A stretch of 64,000 nt of DNA from Xenorhabdus ehlersii (GCF_003610465.1 NZ_RAQI01000005.1:124001-188000), one strand, 5' to 3'. Positions 19,565 through 29,118 are shown, counted from the first letter of the stretch. Numbers and translations: made by a program. Notes: generated from the letters alone by a model not told the origin.

Positions 19565-19939
19565 TTTTTCTCCTTGTATACATCTCTGGGTTGATTGCCA
19601 TGTTCAATAGCAGATATACCCCTCATCTTTTAAGTTGCAATCTATTGGGTATCGGCGCCAATAATCATGGAGAAAAAAGAGAAAAATAAAATATGGTTAA
19701 TAAAAATTATGAAGCCAGCTCGAAAAAATAACTTTATATTACATTTTTTTGCACAAATTTTTCGAGCCTGCCCGTAAATAAGAAAACACCCGATATATTG
19801 GCCGATTGAAGGTGCTAACATGCTAACCTGTTACACTTTAAGCCATGGCATTACGCTTAATGAAGCTGATTGATATTGGTCATATTGGAATAGTGATTTT
19901 GGCAAGGTGATATTAAATATTAAGGGGGGAGGTAAAAGA
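19565..19939. other. Intergenic region ppdD-ampD (nadC absent)
   Basis: No gene is supported in these 375 nt. In E. coli nadC sits between ppdD and ampD. Here I find no translated trace of it. The region instead holds a 38-nt terminal-repeat remnant (19615-19652), a hairpin with perfect 10-bp arms GCTCGAAAAA / TTTTTCGAGC (19718-19767), and presumably the divergent promoters of ppdD and ampD. Confidence 0.75.
19615..19652. repeat. Minimal copy of family 1 palindromic repeat
   Basis: The two ends of the family abut with no interior: TATACCCCTCATCTTTTAAG, then TTGCAATCTATTGGGTAT. It appears to be an internal deletion derivative. Confidence 0.6.
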
Positions 19940-20491
19940 ATGAAGCTGCATGAAGGGTGGATTGATGGTGCGAGAAAGGTTATTTCCCCGCATTGTGATC
20001 TGCGCCCAGAAGGAGAAACACCAGCATTATTGGTTATTCATAACATTAGTTTACCTCCTGGCAAGTTTGGTGGCCCTTATATTGATCAATTATTTATGGG
20101 AACATTAGATCCTAAAACCGATCCTTTTTTTGATGAAATTAAGCACTTACGTGTTTCTGCTCACTGCTTAATCCGGCGTGATGGTGAGATTGTACAATAT
20201 GTTCCTTTCAATAAAAGAGCTTGGCATGCTGGTGTTTCCTGCTACTGTGACCGTGATAAATGTAATGATTTTTCGATAGGCATTGAACTGGAAGGCACAG
20301 ATTATGAGGAATTTACTGAAATTCAGTACACTAAATTAGCGGAAGTTACTGAGCTGCTTATTAGCCAATATCCTGATATTCGTGACAATATTACAGGACA
20401 CAGCGATATCGCGCCGGGAAGGAAAACCGATCCCGGACCTTATTTTTATTGGGAACATTACCGTCAATTATTGAAGGAGCGAGTTGGATGA
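19940..20491 (+). CDS. ampD: AmpD, 1,6-anhydro-N-acetylmuramyl-L-alanine amidase
   Basis: Cytoplasmic zinc amidase that cleaves the peptide from anhydro-muropeptides during wall recycling. I use ATG 19940 (MKLHEGWIDGARKVISPHCD), giving 183 residues as in E. coli, with a strong GGGGGGAGG just upstream; an in-frame codon at 19907 would add 11 unconserved residues. The zinc ligands H34 (VIHNISLPPG), H154 and D164 (GHSDIAPGRKTDPGP) are all present. Its stop overlaps the ampE start as ATGA. Loss of AmpD activity raises AmpC in species with ampR-ampC. Confidence 0.96.
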   Translation: MKLHEGWIDGARKVISPHCDLRPEGETPALLVIHNISLPPGKFGGPYIDQLFMGTLDPKTDPFFDEIKHLRVSAHCLIRRDGEIVQYVPFNKRAWHAGVSCYCDRDKCNDFSIGIELEGTDYEEFTEIQYTKLAEVTELLISQYPDIRDNITGHSDIAPGRKTDPGPYFYWEHYRQLLKERVG

Positions 20492-21342
20492 CTCTCTTTA
20501 TTCTATTGTTAATACTGGCATGGGAACGTGTTTTTAAGATGAGGGATCACTGGCAACTGGAACGCTATTTAGTCCCGGCTTTTGCCAGACTCAAATCACA
20601 TTCACTATGGGGTAGCTTGGGCATGACCTTTCTGGTCGCTTTATTGACATGGAAGCTTATTGATATTTCTAGCTCTGTTGCTTTTGGTATTCTGGCGATT
20701 GTGCTGGGTATCATAATCAGTCTGTTATGTATTGGCGCAGGCAGGTTGCGGCATGATTACCGTGGATATCTCCAGGCTGTGCGCCAGGATGATTTTGGAC
20801 AGCAGAAAAAGTATCTTGCTCGTCTGACGATGATTCAGGGAACATTACCTGACACCACAAAAGAAGAGCGCTTACGTGAGATACAGAATTCATTGATTTG
20901 GATAAATTTCCGTTATTATCTTGCCCCTATTTTTTGGTTGGCTGTATTGGGTAAATTCGGTCCGGCGGTTTTGATGGGATATGGTTGCCTCAGAGCTTAT
21001 CAAAGTTGGTTGGCCCAGCACGCAACGGCAGTGCAGAGAGCACAATCTGGCGTTGACGGCATACTGCATTGGCTGGATTGGCTTCCTGCACGATTGGCAG
21101 GTATTGCCTATGCTTTGTTAGGACATGGAGAGAAAGCCTTACCCGCTTGGATTGCATCACTCACTGATTTTCGGTCATCACAATACAAGGTAATCAGTCA
21201 ATTAGCACAATTTGCATTAAGTAAAGAACCCCATCTTGACCCTATAGAAACGCCTGTTGCTGCTGTAACGTTAGCGAAAAAAGCTACCTTTACTATTGTG
21301 ATTATTGTCGCATTGTTGACGATTTATGGGGCATTAGTTTGA
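20488..21342 (+). CDS. ampE: AmpE, inner-membrane protein
   Basis: The 284 residues equal the E. coli AmpE length. The start at ATG 20488 (MTLFILLLILAWERVFKM) overlaps the ampD stop, so translation is coupled. Hydrophobic segments occur at about residues 1-12, 45-62, 66-85, 145-165 and 265-284 (TIVIIVALLTIYGALV). The conserved block HGEKALPAWIASLTDFRSSQY is present. In E. coli it is annotated as a sensory membrane component of beta-lactamase regulation; its biochemical role is not settled. Confidence 0.95.
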   Translation: MTLFILLLILAWERVFKMRDHWQLERYLVPAFARLKSHSLWGSLGMTFLVALLTWKLIDISSSVAFGILAIVLGIIISLLCIGAGRLRHDYRGYLQAVRQDDFGQQKKYLARLTMIQGTLPDTTKEERLREIQNSLIWINFRYYLAPIFWLAVLGKFGPAVLMGYGCLRAYQSWLAQHATAVQRAQSGVDGILHWLDWLPARLAGIAYALLGHGEKALPAWIASLTDFRSSQYKVISQLAQFALSKEPHLDPIETPVAAVTLAKKATFTIVIIVALLTIYGALV

Positions 21343-21358
21343 CAAACAAGAGAGATAG

Positions 21359-21384
21359 AGGGCTAGGTAGGCCCTTTATTTTTT
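21359..21384 (+). terminator. Rho-independent terminator of ampDE
   Basis: AGGGC / GCCCT stem with a 7-nt loop followed by TTATTTTTT, 16 nt after the ampE stop. Confidence 0.7.
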
Positions 21385-21830
21385 GATTTTCTTTTTAAAA
21401 TTATTTTGCTCTTAGAATAATAAGTCTTGGTATAAGGAAATTGATACATTGCTATGGCAACAAGAATAGCGCTGGGGGAATTTTTAGGGATAGCGGCTTG
21501 AGCTTACCAGTGGCATCGGGAGTCGCTATTTGAGTTTGGCTATTTTGATTGACTTATGGATTGTCTGTAATGATTTTTACCTTGAATTTTAATTCATATT
21601 TTTTGCATAAATTCCGATTTGTTATCTTGCTGTAACGTTTCACTTTACTCATCTATGCGTTTGAAAAACGTTAAATCTTCTTAATATCTCTCATCTGAAA
21701 ATCCTCTTCGGTTATAATTTTCTAATAAAATTTAAAATCTTTTGTTAAAATTTGCAGATTTTTATGATTTAGCCCAAGGTCTTTATAGACAGCTAGTGAA
21801 TACTTTGTTACTTTAAGACCCTGTATTCTA
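21385..21830. other. Intergenic region ampE-pdhR (aroP absent)
   Basis: About 450 nt with no supported gene. E. coli carries aroP here; no trace of it was seen. The stretch is AT-rich. It contains an imperfect stem (GATAGCGGCTT near 21490 with AGTCGCTAT near 21525) of unknown meaning. The part nearest pdhR is its promoter region. Confidence 0.6.
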
Positions 21831-21847
21831 AATTGGTATTACCAATT
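21831..21847. promoter_or_regulatory. PdhR operator upstream of pdhR
   Basis: AATTGGTATTACCAATT is an almost perfect palindrome fitting the known PdhR box ATTGGTnnnACCAAT, 111 nt before the pdhR start. In E. coli PdhR represses pdhR-aceEF-lpd from such a site and pyruvate relieves it. Confidence 0.9.
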
Positions 21848-21957
21848 GACTTTGACCTGTTAACTAGGGTTTAATGACTAAGATTTAGTCAGTGAGACTT
21901 AGTTGAGCAGGGCATAGTCCAAAGCAACATTTACTTATTGAATGGCTTACAGCAGAT

Positions 21958-22722
21958 ATGGCCTATAGCAAGATTCGCCAACCAAAGTTATCAGATGTGA
22001 TTGAGCAGCGTCTTGAACAGCTCATTCTCGAAGGCTCGCTACGCCCGGGAGAAAAACTGCTGCCTGAGCGTGAGCTAGCAAAGCAGTTTGAAGTATCACG
22101 TCCTTCATTGCGCGAAGCCATTCAAAAATTGGAAGCCAAAGGCTTTCTTTTCCGTCGTCAAGGGGGCGGAACTTTCGTACAGAACAATCTGTGGCAAAGT
22201 TTCAGCGACCCACTTGCCCAACTTATTGCAGAGAATCAAGAATCCCAGTTCGATCTCCTTGAAGCGCGTCATGCGTTAGAGGGGATTGCTGCTTATTATG
22301 CAGCCCTGAGAGGAACTGATGAGGATTTCCAACGCATTGAGCAAAGCCATCTTGCCATTCAAGAAGCACAACAAAGTGGTGATGTGAATGCGGAATCTGA
22401 TGCTGTCTTGCAATACCAACTTGTTGTCACGGAAGCTGCCCATAATGTGGTATTGCTGCATTTATTGCGCTGTATGATCCCAATGTTAGAACAAAATATC
22501 AGGCGCAATTTTGAAGTCATTTATACCCGTAAAGAAATGTTGGCAGCAGTTAGTGACCATAGGGCTGAAATTTTTCGCTCTATCATGGCGAGAGAACCGG
22601 AAAAAGCCCGTGAGGCTTCTCATCGTCATTTGGCCTTTATTGAAGAAGTTTTATTGGATCTGACTCGTGAGCGTACTCGTCGTGAGCGTTCATTGAGGCG
22701 GCTCCAGCAACATCAGGAATAA
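21958..22722 (+). CDS. pdhR: PdhR, pyruvate-responsive repressor of the pdh operon
   Basis: GntR/FadR-type regulator of 254 residues (E. coli 254). The N-terminal winged helix (residues about 8-76) contains [20 protein letters not shown] and the recognition helix [16 protein letters not shown]; the C-terminal FCD domain (about 95-230) binds pyruvate. The sequence is nearly collinear with E. coli PdhR, ending [14 protein letters not shown]. Its own operator lies upstream, so autoregulation is expected. aceE follows after 238 nt filled with inverted repeats. Confidence 0.97.
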   Translation: MAYSKIRQPKLSDVIEQRLEQLILEGSLRPGEKLLPERELAKQFEVSRPSLREAIQKLEAKGFLFRRQGGGTFVQNNLWQSFSDPLAQLIAENQESQFDLLEARHALEGIAAYYAALRGTDEDFQRIEQSHLAIQEAQQSGDVNAESDAVLQYQLVVTEAAHNVVLLHLLRCMIPMLEQNIRRNFEVIYTRKEMLAAVSDHRAEIFRSIMAREPEKAREASHRHLAFIEEVLLDLTRERTRRERSLRRLQQHQE

Positions 22723-22778
22723 GAGCCTGTCCCTTAGGGCGTCGTAGACAAATCACATTCCCGAATGGGATAGGTTCT
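22722..22778. repeat. Inverted repeat after pdhR (possible family 2 copy)
   Basis: Terminal arms AGAGCCTGTCCC and GGGATAGGTTCT pair at 10 of 12 positions and bracket 33 nt. The ends resemble those of the 63-nt palindromic repeat at 22859-22921. The left arm begins at the last base of the pdhR stop codon. Confidence 0.5.
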
Positions 22779-22783
22779 AACTT

Positions 22784-22819
22784 AACTGTACAGATCCTGA
22801 CTGCTGCGTTTGTACAGTT
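22784..22819. repeat. Perfect 9-bp stem in the pdhR-aceE spacer
   Basis: AACTGTACA (22784-22792) and TGTACAGTT (22811-22819) are perfect inverted repeats with an 18-nt loop. It could be a protein site or RNA hairpin; nothing further is visible. Confidence 0.5.
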
Positions 22820-22858
22820 GTCGACTCTTTACCGAGAGTTTTAGCGGCAATATATAGC

Positions 22859-22921
22859 AGGGCCTATCTTCCGGTCATAACAGGCAGTTTCGTCAAAAGG
22901 TATGACCAGAAGATAGGCTCC
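22859..22921. repeat. Family 2 short palindromic repeat, long hairpin before aceE
   Basis: Arms GCCTATCTTCCGGTCATA (22862-22879) and TATGACCAGAAGATAGGC (22901-22918) pair at 17 of 18 positions around a 21-nt loop. The element ends in GGCTCC, mirrored imperfectly by AGGGCC at the left. It stops 39 nt before the aceE ATG and would be part of any pdhR-aceE transcript. A 62-nt element with related ends lies before mscS at 32782-32843. Confidence 0.7.
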
Positions 22922-22960
22922 AATAACCATTAGAAATAGATAACAGATAAGGAATACACC

Positions 22961-25624
22961 ATGTCAGATATTTTGAAAAATGACGTGGATCCGATCGAAA
23001 CTCGCGATTGGTTACAGGCGATCGAATCGGTCATCCGTGAAGAAGGTGTTGAGCGTGCTCAGTTCCTGATTGATCAGGTTTTGAACGAAGCTCGTAAAGG
23101 TGGCGTTAATGTTGCTGCAGGTGCTGCAAGCCGCAATTACATCAACACTATTCCTGTTGAGGATGAGCCTGCTTACCCTGGCAACCTGGATTTAGAGCGC
23201 CGTATCCGCTCTGCTATCCGCTGGAATGCGGTGATGACCGTTCTGCGCGCATCTAAAAAAGATCTGGAACTGGGTGGTCACATGGCTTCATTCCAGTCTT
23301 CCGCTACTGTTTATGAAGTTTGTTTTAACCACTTCTTCCGCGCTCGTAACGAAAATGATGGCGGTGATTTGGTATACTTCCAGGGTCACATTTCTCCAGG
23401 CGTTTACGCCCGTGCTTTCCTTGAAGGTCGTCTGACTGAAGAACAGATGAACAACTTCCGTCAAGAAATCGGTGGTAATGGCCTGTCTTCTTACCCGCAT
23501 CCAAAATTGATGCCGGACTTCTGGCAGTTCCCAACTGTTTCAATGGGTCTGGGACCAATCTCCGCTATTTATCAGGCTAAATTCCTAAAATATCTGGAAA
23601 ATCGTGGTCTGAAAGATACCTCTAAACAAACCGTTTACGCTTTCCTGGGCGACGGTGAAATGGATGAACCAGAATCTAAAGGTGCGATCACTATCGCAAC
23701 TCGTGAAAAACTGGATAACCTGGTATTCATCATCAACTGTAACTTGCAGCGTCTGGATGGCCCAGTAACCGGTAACGGCAAAATTGTTAACGAACTGGAA
23801 GGTATCTTCGGCGGTGCTGGCTGGCAGGTACTGAAAGTCCTGTGGGGTGAGCGTTGGGACGAACTGCTGCGTAAAGACACCAGCGGTAAACTGGTTCAAT
23901 TGATGAACGAAACGCTGGACGGCGACTATCAGACATTCAAGTCTAAAGATGGCGCTTATGTTCGTGAACACTTCTTCGGTCGTTACCCAGAAACTGCTGC
24001 ATTAGTTAAAGATATGACTGATGACGAAATTTGGGCTTTGAACCGTGGTGGTCACGATCCGAAGAAAGTTTACGCTGCACTGAAAAAAGCACAGGATACC
24101 ACTGGCAAACCAACTGTAATCTTGGCTCAGACCATCAAAGGTTACGGTATGGGTGATACCGCTGAAGGTAAGAACATCGCTCACCAGGTTAAAAAAATGA
24201 ACATGGAAGGCGTTCGTCAATTCCGCGATCGTTTCAGTGTGCCTGTATCTGATGAGCAGATCGAAAACTTGTCATATGTAACTTTCGACAAAGACTCTGA
24301 AGAATCTAAATATCTGCATGAGCGTCGTAACGCACTGGGTGGTTATGTACCAAGCCGTCGCGTTAATTTCGACGAGAAACTGGAAATTCCAGCGCTGGAA
24401 GAATTCAGTTCTCTGCTGGAAGAACAATCCAAAGAAATTTCTACCACTATCGCTTTCGTTCGTGCACTGAACGTTATGCTGAAGAACAAGTCAATCAAAG
24501 ATCGTCTGGTTCCAATTATTGCTGACGAAGCCCGTACCTTCGGTATGGAAGGTCTGTTCCGTCAAATCGGTATCTACAGCCCTAATGGTCAGCAGTATAC
24601 TCCGCAAGACCGTGAGCAAGTTGCATACTATAAAGAAGACGCAAAAGGCCAGATCCTGCAAGAAGGTATCAACGAACTGGGTGCTGCTTCATCTTGGCTG
24701 GCTGCTGCAACTTCTTACAGCACCAACAACTTGCCAATGATCCCATTCTACATCTACTACTCCATGTTCGGATTCCAGCGTATCGGTGATCTGTGCTGGG
24801 CAGCGGGTGACCAGCAAGCTCGCGGCTTCCTGGTTGGTGGTACTTCTGGTCGTACAACTCTGAACGGTGAAGGTTTGCAGCATGAAGATGGCCACAGCCA
24901 TATTCAGTCTCTGACTATTCCTAACTGTATCTCTTACGATCCAGCGTTCGCTTTCGAAGTTGCTGTTATCATGCAAGATGGTTTGGAGCGTATGTATGGT
25001 GAGAAACAAGAGAATATCTACTACTACATCACCACACTGAACGAAAACTACCACATGCCAGCCATGCCTGAAGGTGCTGAAGAAGGCATCCGTAAAGGTA
25101 TCTACAAGCTGGAAAGCCTGGAAGGTGCGAAAGGTCAAATTCAGCTGCTGGGCTCTGGCTCTATCCTGCGTCATGTTCGTGAAGCAGCGAAAATCCTGTC
25201 TGCTGAATACGGCATCGGTTCCGATGTGTACAGCGTAACTTCCTTCACTGAACTGGCTCGTGATGGCCAGGATTGTGAGCGTTGGAACATGTTGCACCCA
25301 TCAGAAGAACCTCGCGTTCCTTATATTGCTCAGATCATGAATGAAGCTCCAGCAGTTGCTTCTACTGACTATATGAAACTGTTTGCAGAGCAAGTACGTA
25401 ACTTCGTTCCTGCAAGCGACTATCGTGTATTGGGCACCGACGGTTTCGGTCGTTCTGACAGCCGTGAAAACTTGCGTCATCACTTTGAAGTTGATGCTTC
25501 TTATGTGGTTGTTGCAGCTCTGGGTGAACTGGCTAAACGTGGCGAAGTTGATGTGAAAGTCGTTGAAGACGCTATCAAGAAATACAACATCAACCCAGAA
25601 AAAGTTAACCCACGTCTGGCATAA
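22961..25624 (+). CDS. aceE: AceE, pyruvate dehydrogenase E1 component
   Basis: Thiamine-diphosphate enzyme that decarboxylates pyruvate and acetylates the lipoyl groups of E2. The 887 residues are exactly the E. coli length. The TPP motif runs from GDGEMDEPE to INCNLQRLDGPV (about residues 230-266), followed by VTGNGKIVNELE. Codon usage is strongly biased (frequent CTG, CGT, GGT), unlike many neighbours, which suggests high expression. It is followed 13 nt later by aceF and is expected to be controlled by PdhR from the upstream operator. Confidence 0.98.
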   Translation: MSDILKNDVDPIETRDWLQAIESVIREEGVERAQFLIDQVLNEARKGGVNVAAGAASRNYINTIPVEDEPAYPGNLDLERRIRSAIRWNAVMTVLRASKKDLELGGHMASFQSSATVYEVCFNHFFRARNENDGGDLVYFQGHISPGVYARAFLEGRLTEEQMNNFRQEIGGNGLSSYPHPKLMPDFWQFPTVSMGLGPISAIYQAKFLKYLENRGLKDTSKQTVYAFLGDGEMDEPESKGAITIATREKLDNLVFIINCNLQRLDGPVTGNGKIVNELEGIFGGAGWQVLKVLWGERWDELLRKDTSGKLVQLMNETLDGDYQTFKSKDGAYVREHFFGRYPETAALVKDMTDDEIWALNRGGHDPKKVYAALKKAQDTTGKPTVILAQTIKGYGMGDTAEGKNIAHQVKKMNMEGVRQFRDRFSVPVSDEQIENLSYVTFDKDSEESKYLHERRNALGGYVPSRRVNFDEKLEIPALEEFSSLLEEQSKEISTTIAFVRALNVMLKNKSIKDRLVPIIADEARTFGMEGLFRQIGIYSPNGQQYTPQDREQVAYYKEDAKGQILQEGINELGAASSWLAAATSYSTNNLPMIPFYIYYSMFGFQRIGDLCWAAGDQQARGFLVGGTSGRTTLNGEGLQHEDGHSHIQSLTIPNCISYDPAFAFEVAVIMQDGLERMYGEKQENIYYYITTLNENYHMPAMPEGAEEGIRKGIYKLESLEGAKGQIQLLGSGSILRHVREAAKILSAEYGIGSDVYSVTSFTELARDGQDCERWNMLHPSEEPRVPYIAQIMNEAPAVASTDYMKLFAEQVRNFVPASDYRVLGTDGFGRSDSRENLRHHFEVDASYVVVAALGELAKRGEVDVKVVEDAIKKYNINPEKVNPRLA

Positions 25625-25637
25625 GAGGTAAAGATTA

Positions 25638-27488
25638 ATGTCTATCGAAATTAACGTACCTGATATTGGTGCAGATGAAGTTGAAGTTACCGAGATTCTG
25701 GTGAAAGTTGGTGACACAGTAGAAGCAGAACAGTCACTGATCACGGTTGAAGGTGACAAAGCTTCTATGGAAGTTCCTTCTCCACAGGCGGGTGTAGTTA
25801 AAGAAATCAAAGTTGTGGTTGGCGATAAAGTTGCAACCGGCAAACTGATTATGGTTTTTGAATCCGCAAACGGTGCAGCAGAAGCGGCACCTGCGCAGCA
25901 AGCAGCGGCACCAGCAGCAGTAGAAAGCAAAGAAGTGAATGTGCCAGATATCGGTGGTGACGAAGTTGAAGTGACCGAAATCATGGTAAAAGTAGGTGAT
26001 ACTGTTACTGAAGAGCAGTCACTGATTACTGTTGAAGGTGACAAGGCGTCAATGGAAGTTCCTGCACCCTTTGCAGGTACTGTGAAAGAGATCAAAATTG
26101 CGGCAGGCAATAAAGTTAAAACCGGTTCTCTGATCATGGTATTTGACGTGGCAGGTTCTGGTGCAGCTCCAGCGGCAGCACCGGCAGCGGCTCCAGCCGC
26201 GCCTGCGGTTTCTGCGGTCAAAGAAGTCAACGTACCAGATATCGGTGGTGACGAAGTTGAAGTGACCGAAATCATGGTAAAAGTAGGTGATACTATTGCT
26301 GAAGAGCAGTCACTGATCACGGTTGAAGGTGACAAGGCTTCGATGGAAGTTCCTGCACCCTTTGCAGGTACTGTGAAAGAGATCAAAATTGCGGCTGGTG
26401 ATAAAGTTAAAACCGGTTCTCTGATCATGGTATTTGAAGTTGCGGGTGCAGCCCCTGTGGCAGCACCAGCGGCGGCTCCGGCTCCGGCGGCTGAACCTGC
26501 GAAAGCGGCACCAGCGCCAGCAGTAAGCAAGCCAGCAGAAGGCAAAAATGAATTTGCTGAAAATGACGCTTATGTTCACGCTACTCCAGTCATTCGTCGT
26601 CTGGCTCGTGAATTTGGCGTAAATCTGGCTAAAGTAAAAGGTACTGGCCGTAAAGGTCGCATCCTGCGCGAAGACGTTCAGTCTTATGTGAAAGATGCGA
26701 TTAAACGTGCGGAAGCAGCACCTGCGGCTGCGGGCGGTGGTCTGCCAGGTATGCTGCCTTGGCCAAAAGTTGATTTCAGCAAATTTGGTGAAATCGAAGA
26801 AGTTGAAATGAGCCGTATCCAGAAAATTTCTGGTGCTAACCTCAGCCGCAACTGGGTCATGATCCCTCACGTTAATCTGTTCGATGAAGCGGATATCACT
26901 GAAGTTGAAGAGTTCCGTAAACAGCAGAATAAAGAAGCTGAGAAGAAACAGCTGGGCGTGAAAATCACTCCGCTGGTGTTCGTCATGAAAGCCGCTGCGA
27001 AAGCACTGGAAGCAATGCCTCGCTTTAACAGCTCCATTTCTGAAGATGGCCAGAAGCTGATCCTGAAAAAATATGTCAACATCGGTATTGCGGTTGATAC
27101 ACCTAACGGCCTGGTTGTTCCTGTATTCAAGGACGTCAACAAGAAAGGCATCATGGAACTGTCCAGAGAATTGGCTGAAGTTTCTAAGAAAGCACGTGCT
27201 GGTAAGCTGACCGCTTCCGACATGCAGGGTGGTTGCTTCACCATCTCTAGCCTGGGTGGTATCGGTACTACCGGTTTTGCACCAATTGTGAATGCGCCAG
27301 AAGTGGCAATCATGGGTCTGTCTCGTTCTTCCATGAAACCAGTCTGGAATGGCAAGGAATTTGTTCCACGTCTGATTCTGCCTATGTCTCTGTCTTTCGA
27401 CCATCGTGTGATCGACGGAGCAGATGGTGCACGTTTCATCACTTATATTAATCAATTGATGAGCGACATCCGCCGTTTGGTCATGTAA
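25638..27488 (+). CDS. aceF: AceF, dihydrolipoamide acetyltransferase (E2) with three lipoyl domains
   Basis: Core of the pyruvate dehydrogenase complex. The 616 residues hold three tandem lipoyl domains with lipoyl lysines at about K41, K136 and K233 (each in [10 protein letters not shown]), separated by Ala/Pro linkers. An E3-binding domain follows ([20 protein letters not shown]), then the acetyltransferase domain with the catalytic [12 protein letters not shown] (H589). Lipoyl domains 2 and 3 are almost identical at the DNA level over about 220 nt with a 291-nt offset. The gene lies 13 nt after aceE. Confidence 0.97.
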   Translation: MSIEINVPDIGADEVEVTEILVKVGDTVEAEQSLITVEGDKASMEVPSPQAGVVKEIKVVVGDKVATGKLIMVFESANGAAEAAPAQQAAAPAAVESKEVNVPDIGGDEVEVTEIMVKVGDTVTEEQSLITVEGDKASMEVPAPFAGTVKEIKIAAGNKVKTGSLIMVFDVAGSGAAPAAAPAAAPAAPAVSAVKEVNVPDIGGDEVEVTEIMVKVGDTIAEEQSLITVEGDKASMEVPAPFAGTVKEIKIAAGDKVKTGSLIMVFEVAGAAPVAAPAAAPAPAAEPAKAAPAPAVSKPAEGKNEFAENDAYVHATPVIRRLAREFGVNLAKVKGTGRKGRILREDVQSYVKDAIKRAEAAPAAAGGGLPGMLPWPKVDFSKFGEIEEVEMSRIQKISGANLSRNWVMIPHVNLFDEADITEVEEFRKQQNKEAEKKQLGVKITPLVFVMKAAAKALEAMPRFNSSISEDGQKLILKKYVNIGIAVDTPNGLVVPVFKDVNKKGIMELSRELAEVSKKARAGKLTASDMQGGCFTISSLGGIGTTGFAPIVNAPEVAIMGLSRSSMKPVWNGKEFVPRLILPMSLSFDHRVIDGADGARFITYINQLMSDIRRLVM

Positions 27489-27493
27489 TGCAA

Positions 27494-27514
27494 AGGCCGG
27501 TAAATAACCGGCCT
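27494..27514 (+). terminator. Hairpin after aceF
   Basis: Perfect 8-bp stem AGGCCGGT / ACCGGCCT with a 5-nt loop, 5 nt after the aceF stop. There is no T-run, so it may act as an RNA 3'-end stabiliser or partial terminator between aceF and lpd. Confidence 0.55.
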
Positions 27515-27526
27515 AATGATTACTAC

Positions 27527-27576
27527 CGTGACAGAGATTTTCACCTTGCATCTGGCAGGTTGGGATTTCTGTCACG
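27527..27576. repeat. Long hairpin in the aceF-lpd spacer
   Basis: CGTGACAGAGAT and ATTTCTGTCACG pair at 11 of 12 positions around a 26-nt loop. With the preceding hairpin it makes a structured 200-nt spacer. The lpd promoter is probably downstream of it. Confidence 0.55.
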
Positions 27577-27690
27577 TTAACGCGCTTTTCAGGTTATTTA
27601 CAATTCTGTAAACTGCTCGCGGTGTGTACGTCCCGGTGGAATATGTTTTTTTTTCGTCTGACTCGCCGGACAAACAATTAAGAGGTCATG

Positions 27691-29118
27691 ATGAGTACTG
27701 AAATTAAAGCCCAGGTAGTGGTGCTTGGTGCAGGCCCGGCAGGGTATTCTGCTGCTTTCCGTTGTGCGGACTTAGGGTTGGATACTGTTCTGGTTGAACG
27801 TTACTCTACTTTGGGTGGTGTTTGCCTTAATGTTGGTTGTATCCCATCCAAAGCTCTGCTTCATGTTGCCAAAGTGATTGAAGAAGCAAAAGCACTGGCA
27901 CAACACGGTATCGTGTTTGGTGAACCACAAACTGATATCGATAAGATCCGTCTCTGGAAAGAAAAAGTTATTTCTCAGTTGACAGGTGGTCTGGGCGGTA
28001 TGGCTAAGGGCCGTAAAGTTAACGTTGTTAACGGTGTTGGTAAATTTACAGGTGCTAACACTCTGGTAGTAGAAGGCGAGAACGGCGCAACAACGATTAA
28101 TTTTGAGAATGCCATTATCGCAGCGGGTTCACGCCCAATTCAGCTACCCTTCATTCCACATGATGATCCTCGTGTATGGGATTCTACCGATGCACTGGAG
28201 CTGAAAACGGTTCCAGGGCGCCTGTTGGTTATGGGCGGTGGTATTATTGGTCTGGAAATGGGTACTGTTTACCACGCTCTGGGTTCTCAGATCGACGTGG
28301 TAGAAATGTTCGATCAGGTTATTCCTGCGGCGGATAAAGACGTTGTTAAAGTGTTCACTAAGCGCATCAGTAAGAAGTTCAACTTGATGCTGGAAACTAA
28401 AGTGACCGCGGTAGAAGCTAAAGAAGATGGCATCTACGTAACAATGGAAGGTAAGAAAGCACCGGCAGAGCCACAGCGTTATGATGCGGTTCTGGTTGCT
28501 ATCGGCCGTGTACCAAACGGTAAATTGATTGATGCTGGCAAAGCAGGCGTTGAAGTTGATGATCGTGGCTTTATCCACGTGGATAAACAAATGCGTACTA
28601 ACGTGCCTCACATCTTTGCTATCGGTGATATCGTTGGTCAGCCAATGCTGGCGCACAAAGGTGTCCATGAAGGTCACGTTGCTGCTGAAGTTATTTCTGG
28701 TAAGAAACATTACTTCGATCCAAAAGTGATTCCATCTATCGCTTACACCGAGCCAGAAGTAGCATGGGTTGGTCTGACTGAGAAAGAAGCGAAAGAAAAA
28801 GGCATCAGCTACGAAACTGCGACTTTCCCATGGGCAGCATCTGGCCGTGCAATTGCATCTGACTGTTCAGATGGTATGACCAAGCTGATTTTCGATAAAG
28901 AAACTAACCGCGTTATTGGTGGTGCTGTTGTTGGTACTAACGGCGGTGAACTGCTGGGTGAAATCGGTCTGGCTATCGAAATGGGTTGTGATGCAGAAGA
29001 TATCGCTCTGACTATCCACGCTCACCCAACACTGTACGAATCAATTGGTATGGCTGCGGAAATTTACGAAGGCAGCATCACTGACTTACCAAACCCTAAA
29101 GCAAAGAAAAAGAAGTAA
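27691..29118 (+). CDS. lpd: Lpd, dihydrolipoamide dehydrogenase (E3)
   Basis: FAD flavoprotein that reoxidises lipoamide in the pyruvate and 2-oxoglutarate dehydrogenases and the glycine cleavage system (gcvTHP is also in this window). From ATG 27691 (MSTEIKAQVVVLGAGPAGY) it has 475 residues, matching E. coli; an ATG directly before it (27688) is possible. The redox disulfide GGVCLNVGCIPSKALLH, the NAD-binding GGGIIGLEMG and the C-terminal catalytic HAHPTLYES are present. It follows aceF after about 200 nt and likely has its own promoter as well. Confidence 0.97.
   Translation: MSTEIKAQVVVLGAGPAGYSAAFRCADLGLDTVLVERYSTLGGVCLNVGCIPSKALLHVAKVIEEAKALAQHGIVFGEPQTDIDKIRLWKEKVISQLTGGLGGMAKGRKVNVVNGVGKFTGANTLVVEGENGATTINFENAIIAAGSRPIQLPFIPHDDPRVWDSTDALELKTVPGRLLVMGGGIIGLEMGTVYHALGSQIDVVEMFDQVIPAADKDVVKVFTKRISKKFNLMLETKVTAVEAKEDGIYVTMEGKKAPAEPQRYDAVLVAIGRVPNGKLIDAGKAGVEVDDRGFIHVDKQMRTNVPHIFAIGDIVGQPMLAHKGVHEGHVAAEVISGKKHYFDPKVIPSIAYTEPEVAWVGLTEKEAKEKGISYETATFPWAASGRAIASDCSDGMTKLIFDKETNRVIGGAVVGTNGGELLGEIGLAIEMGCDAEDIALTIHAHPTLYESIGMAAEIYEGSITDLPNPKAKKKK

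Noticed and set aside
19565..19939. Decayed nadC coding remnant
   Set aside because: Reading all frames by eye gave no peptide resembling quinolinate phosphoribosyltransferase.
24689..25297. Reverse-strand ORF of 202 codons inside aceE
   Set aside because: Shadow of the highly biased aceE codon usage; no independent support.
25301..26545. Reverse-strand ORF of 414 codons, rich in Ala, Ser and Thr
   Set aside because: It is antisense to aceE/aceF and reflects the repeated lipoyl and Ala-Pro linker sequence; no ribosome site or family match.
26310..27455. Reverse-strand ORF of 381 codons rich in Phe, His and Cys
   Set aside because: Antisense shadow of aceF with a composition unlike a real protein.
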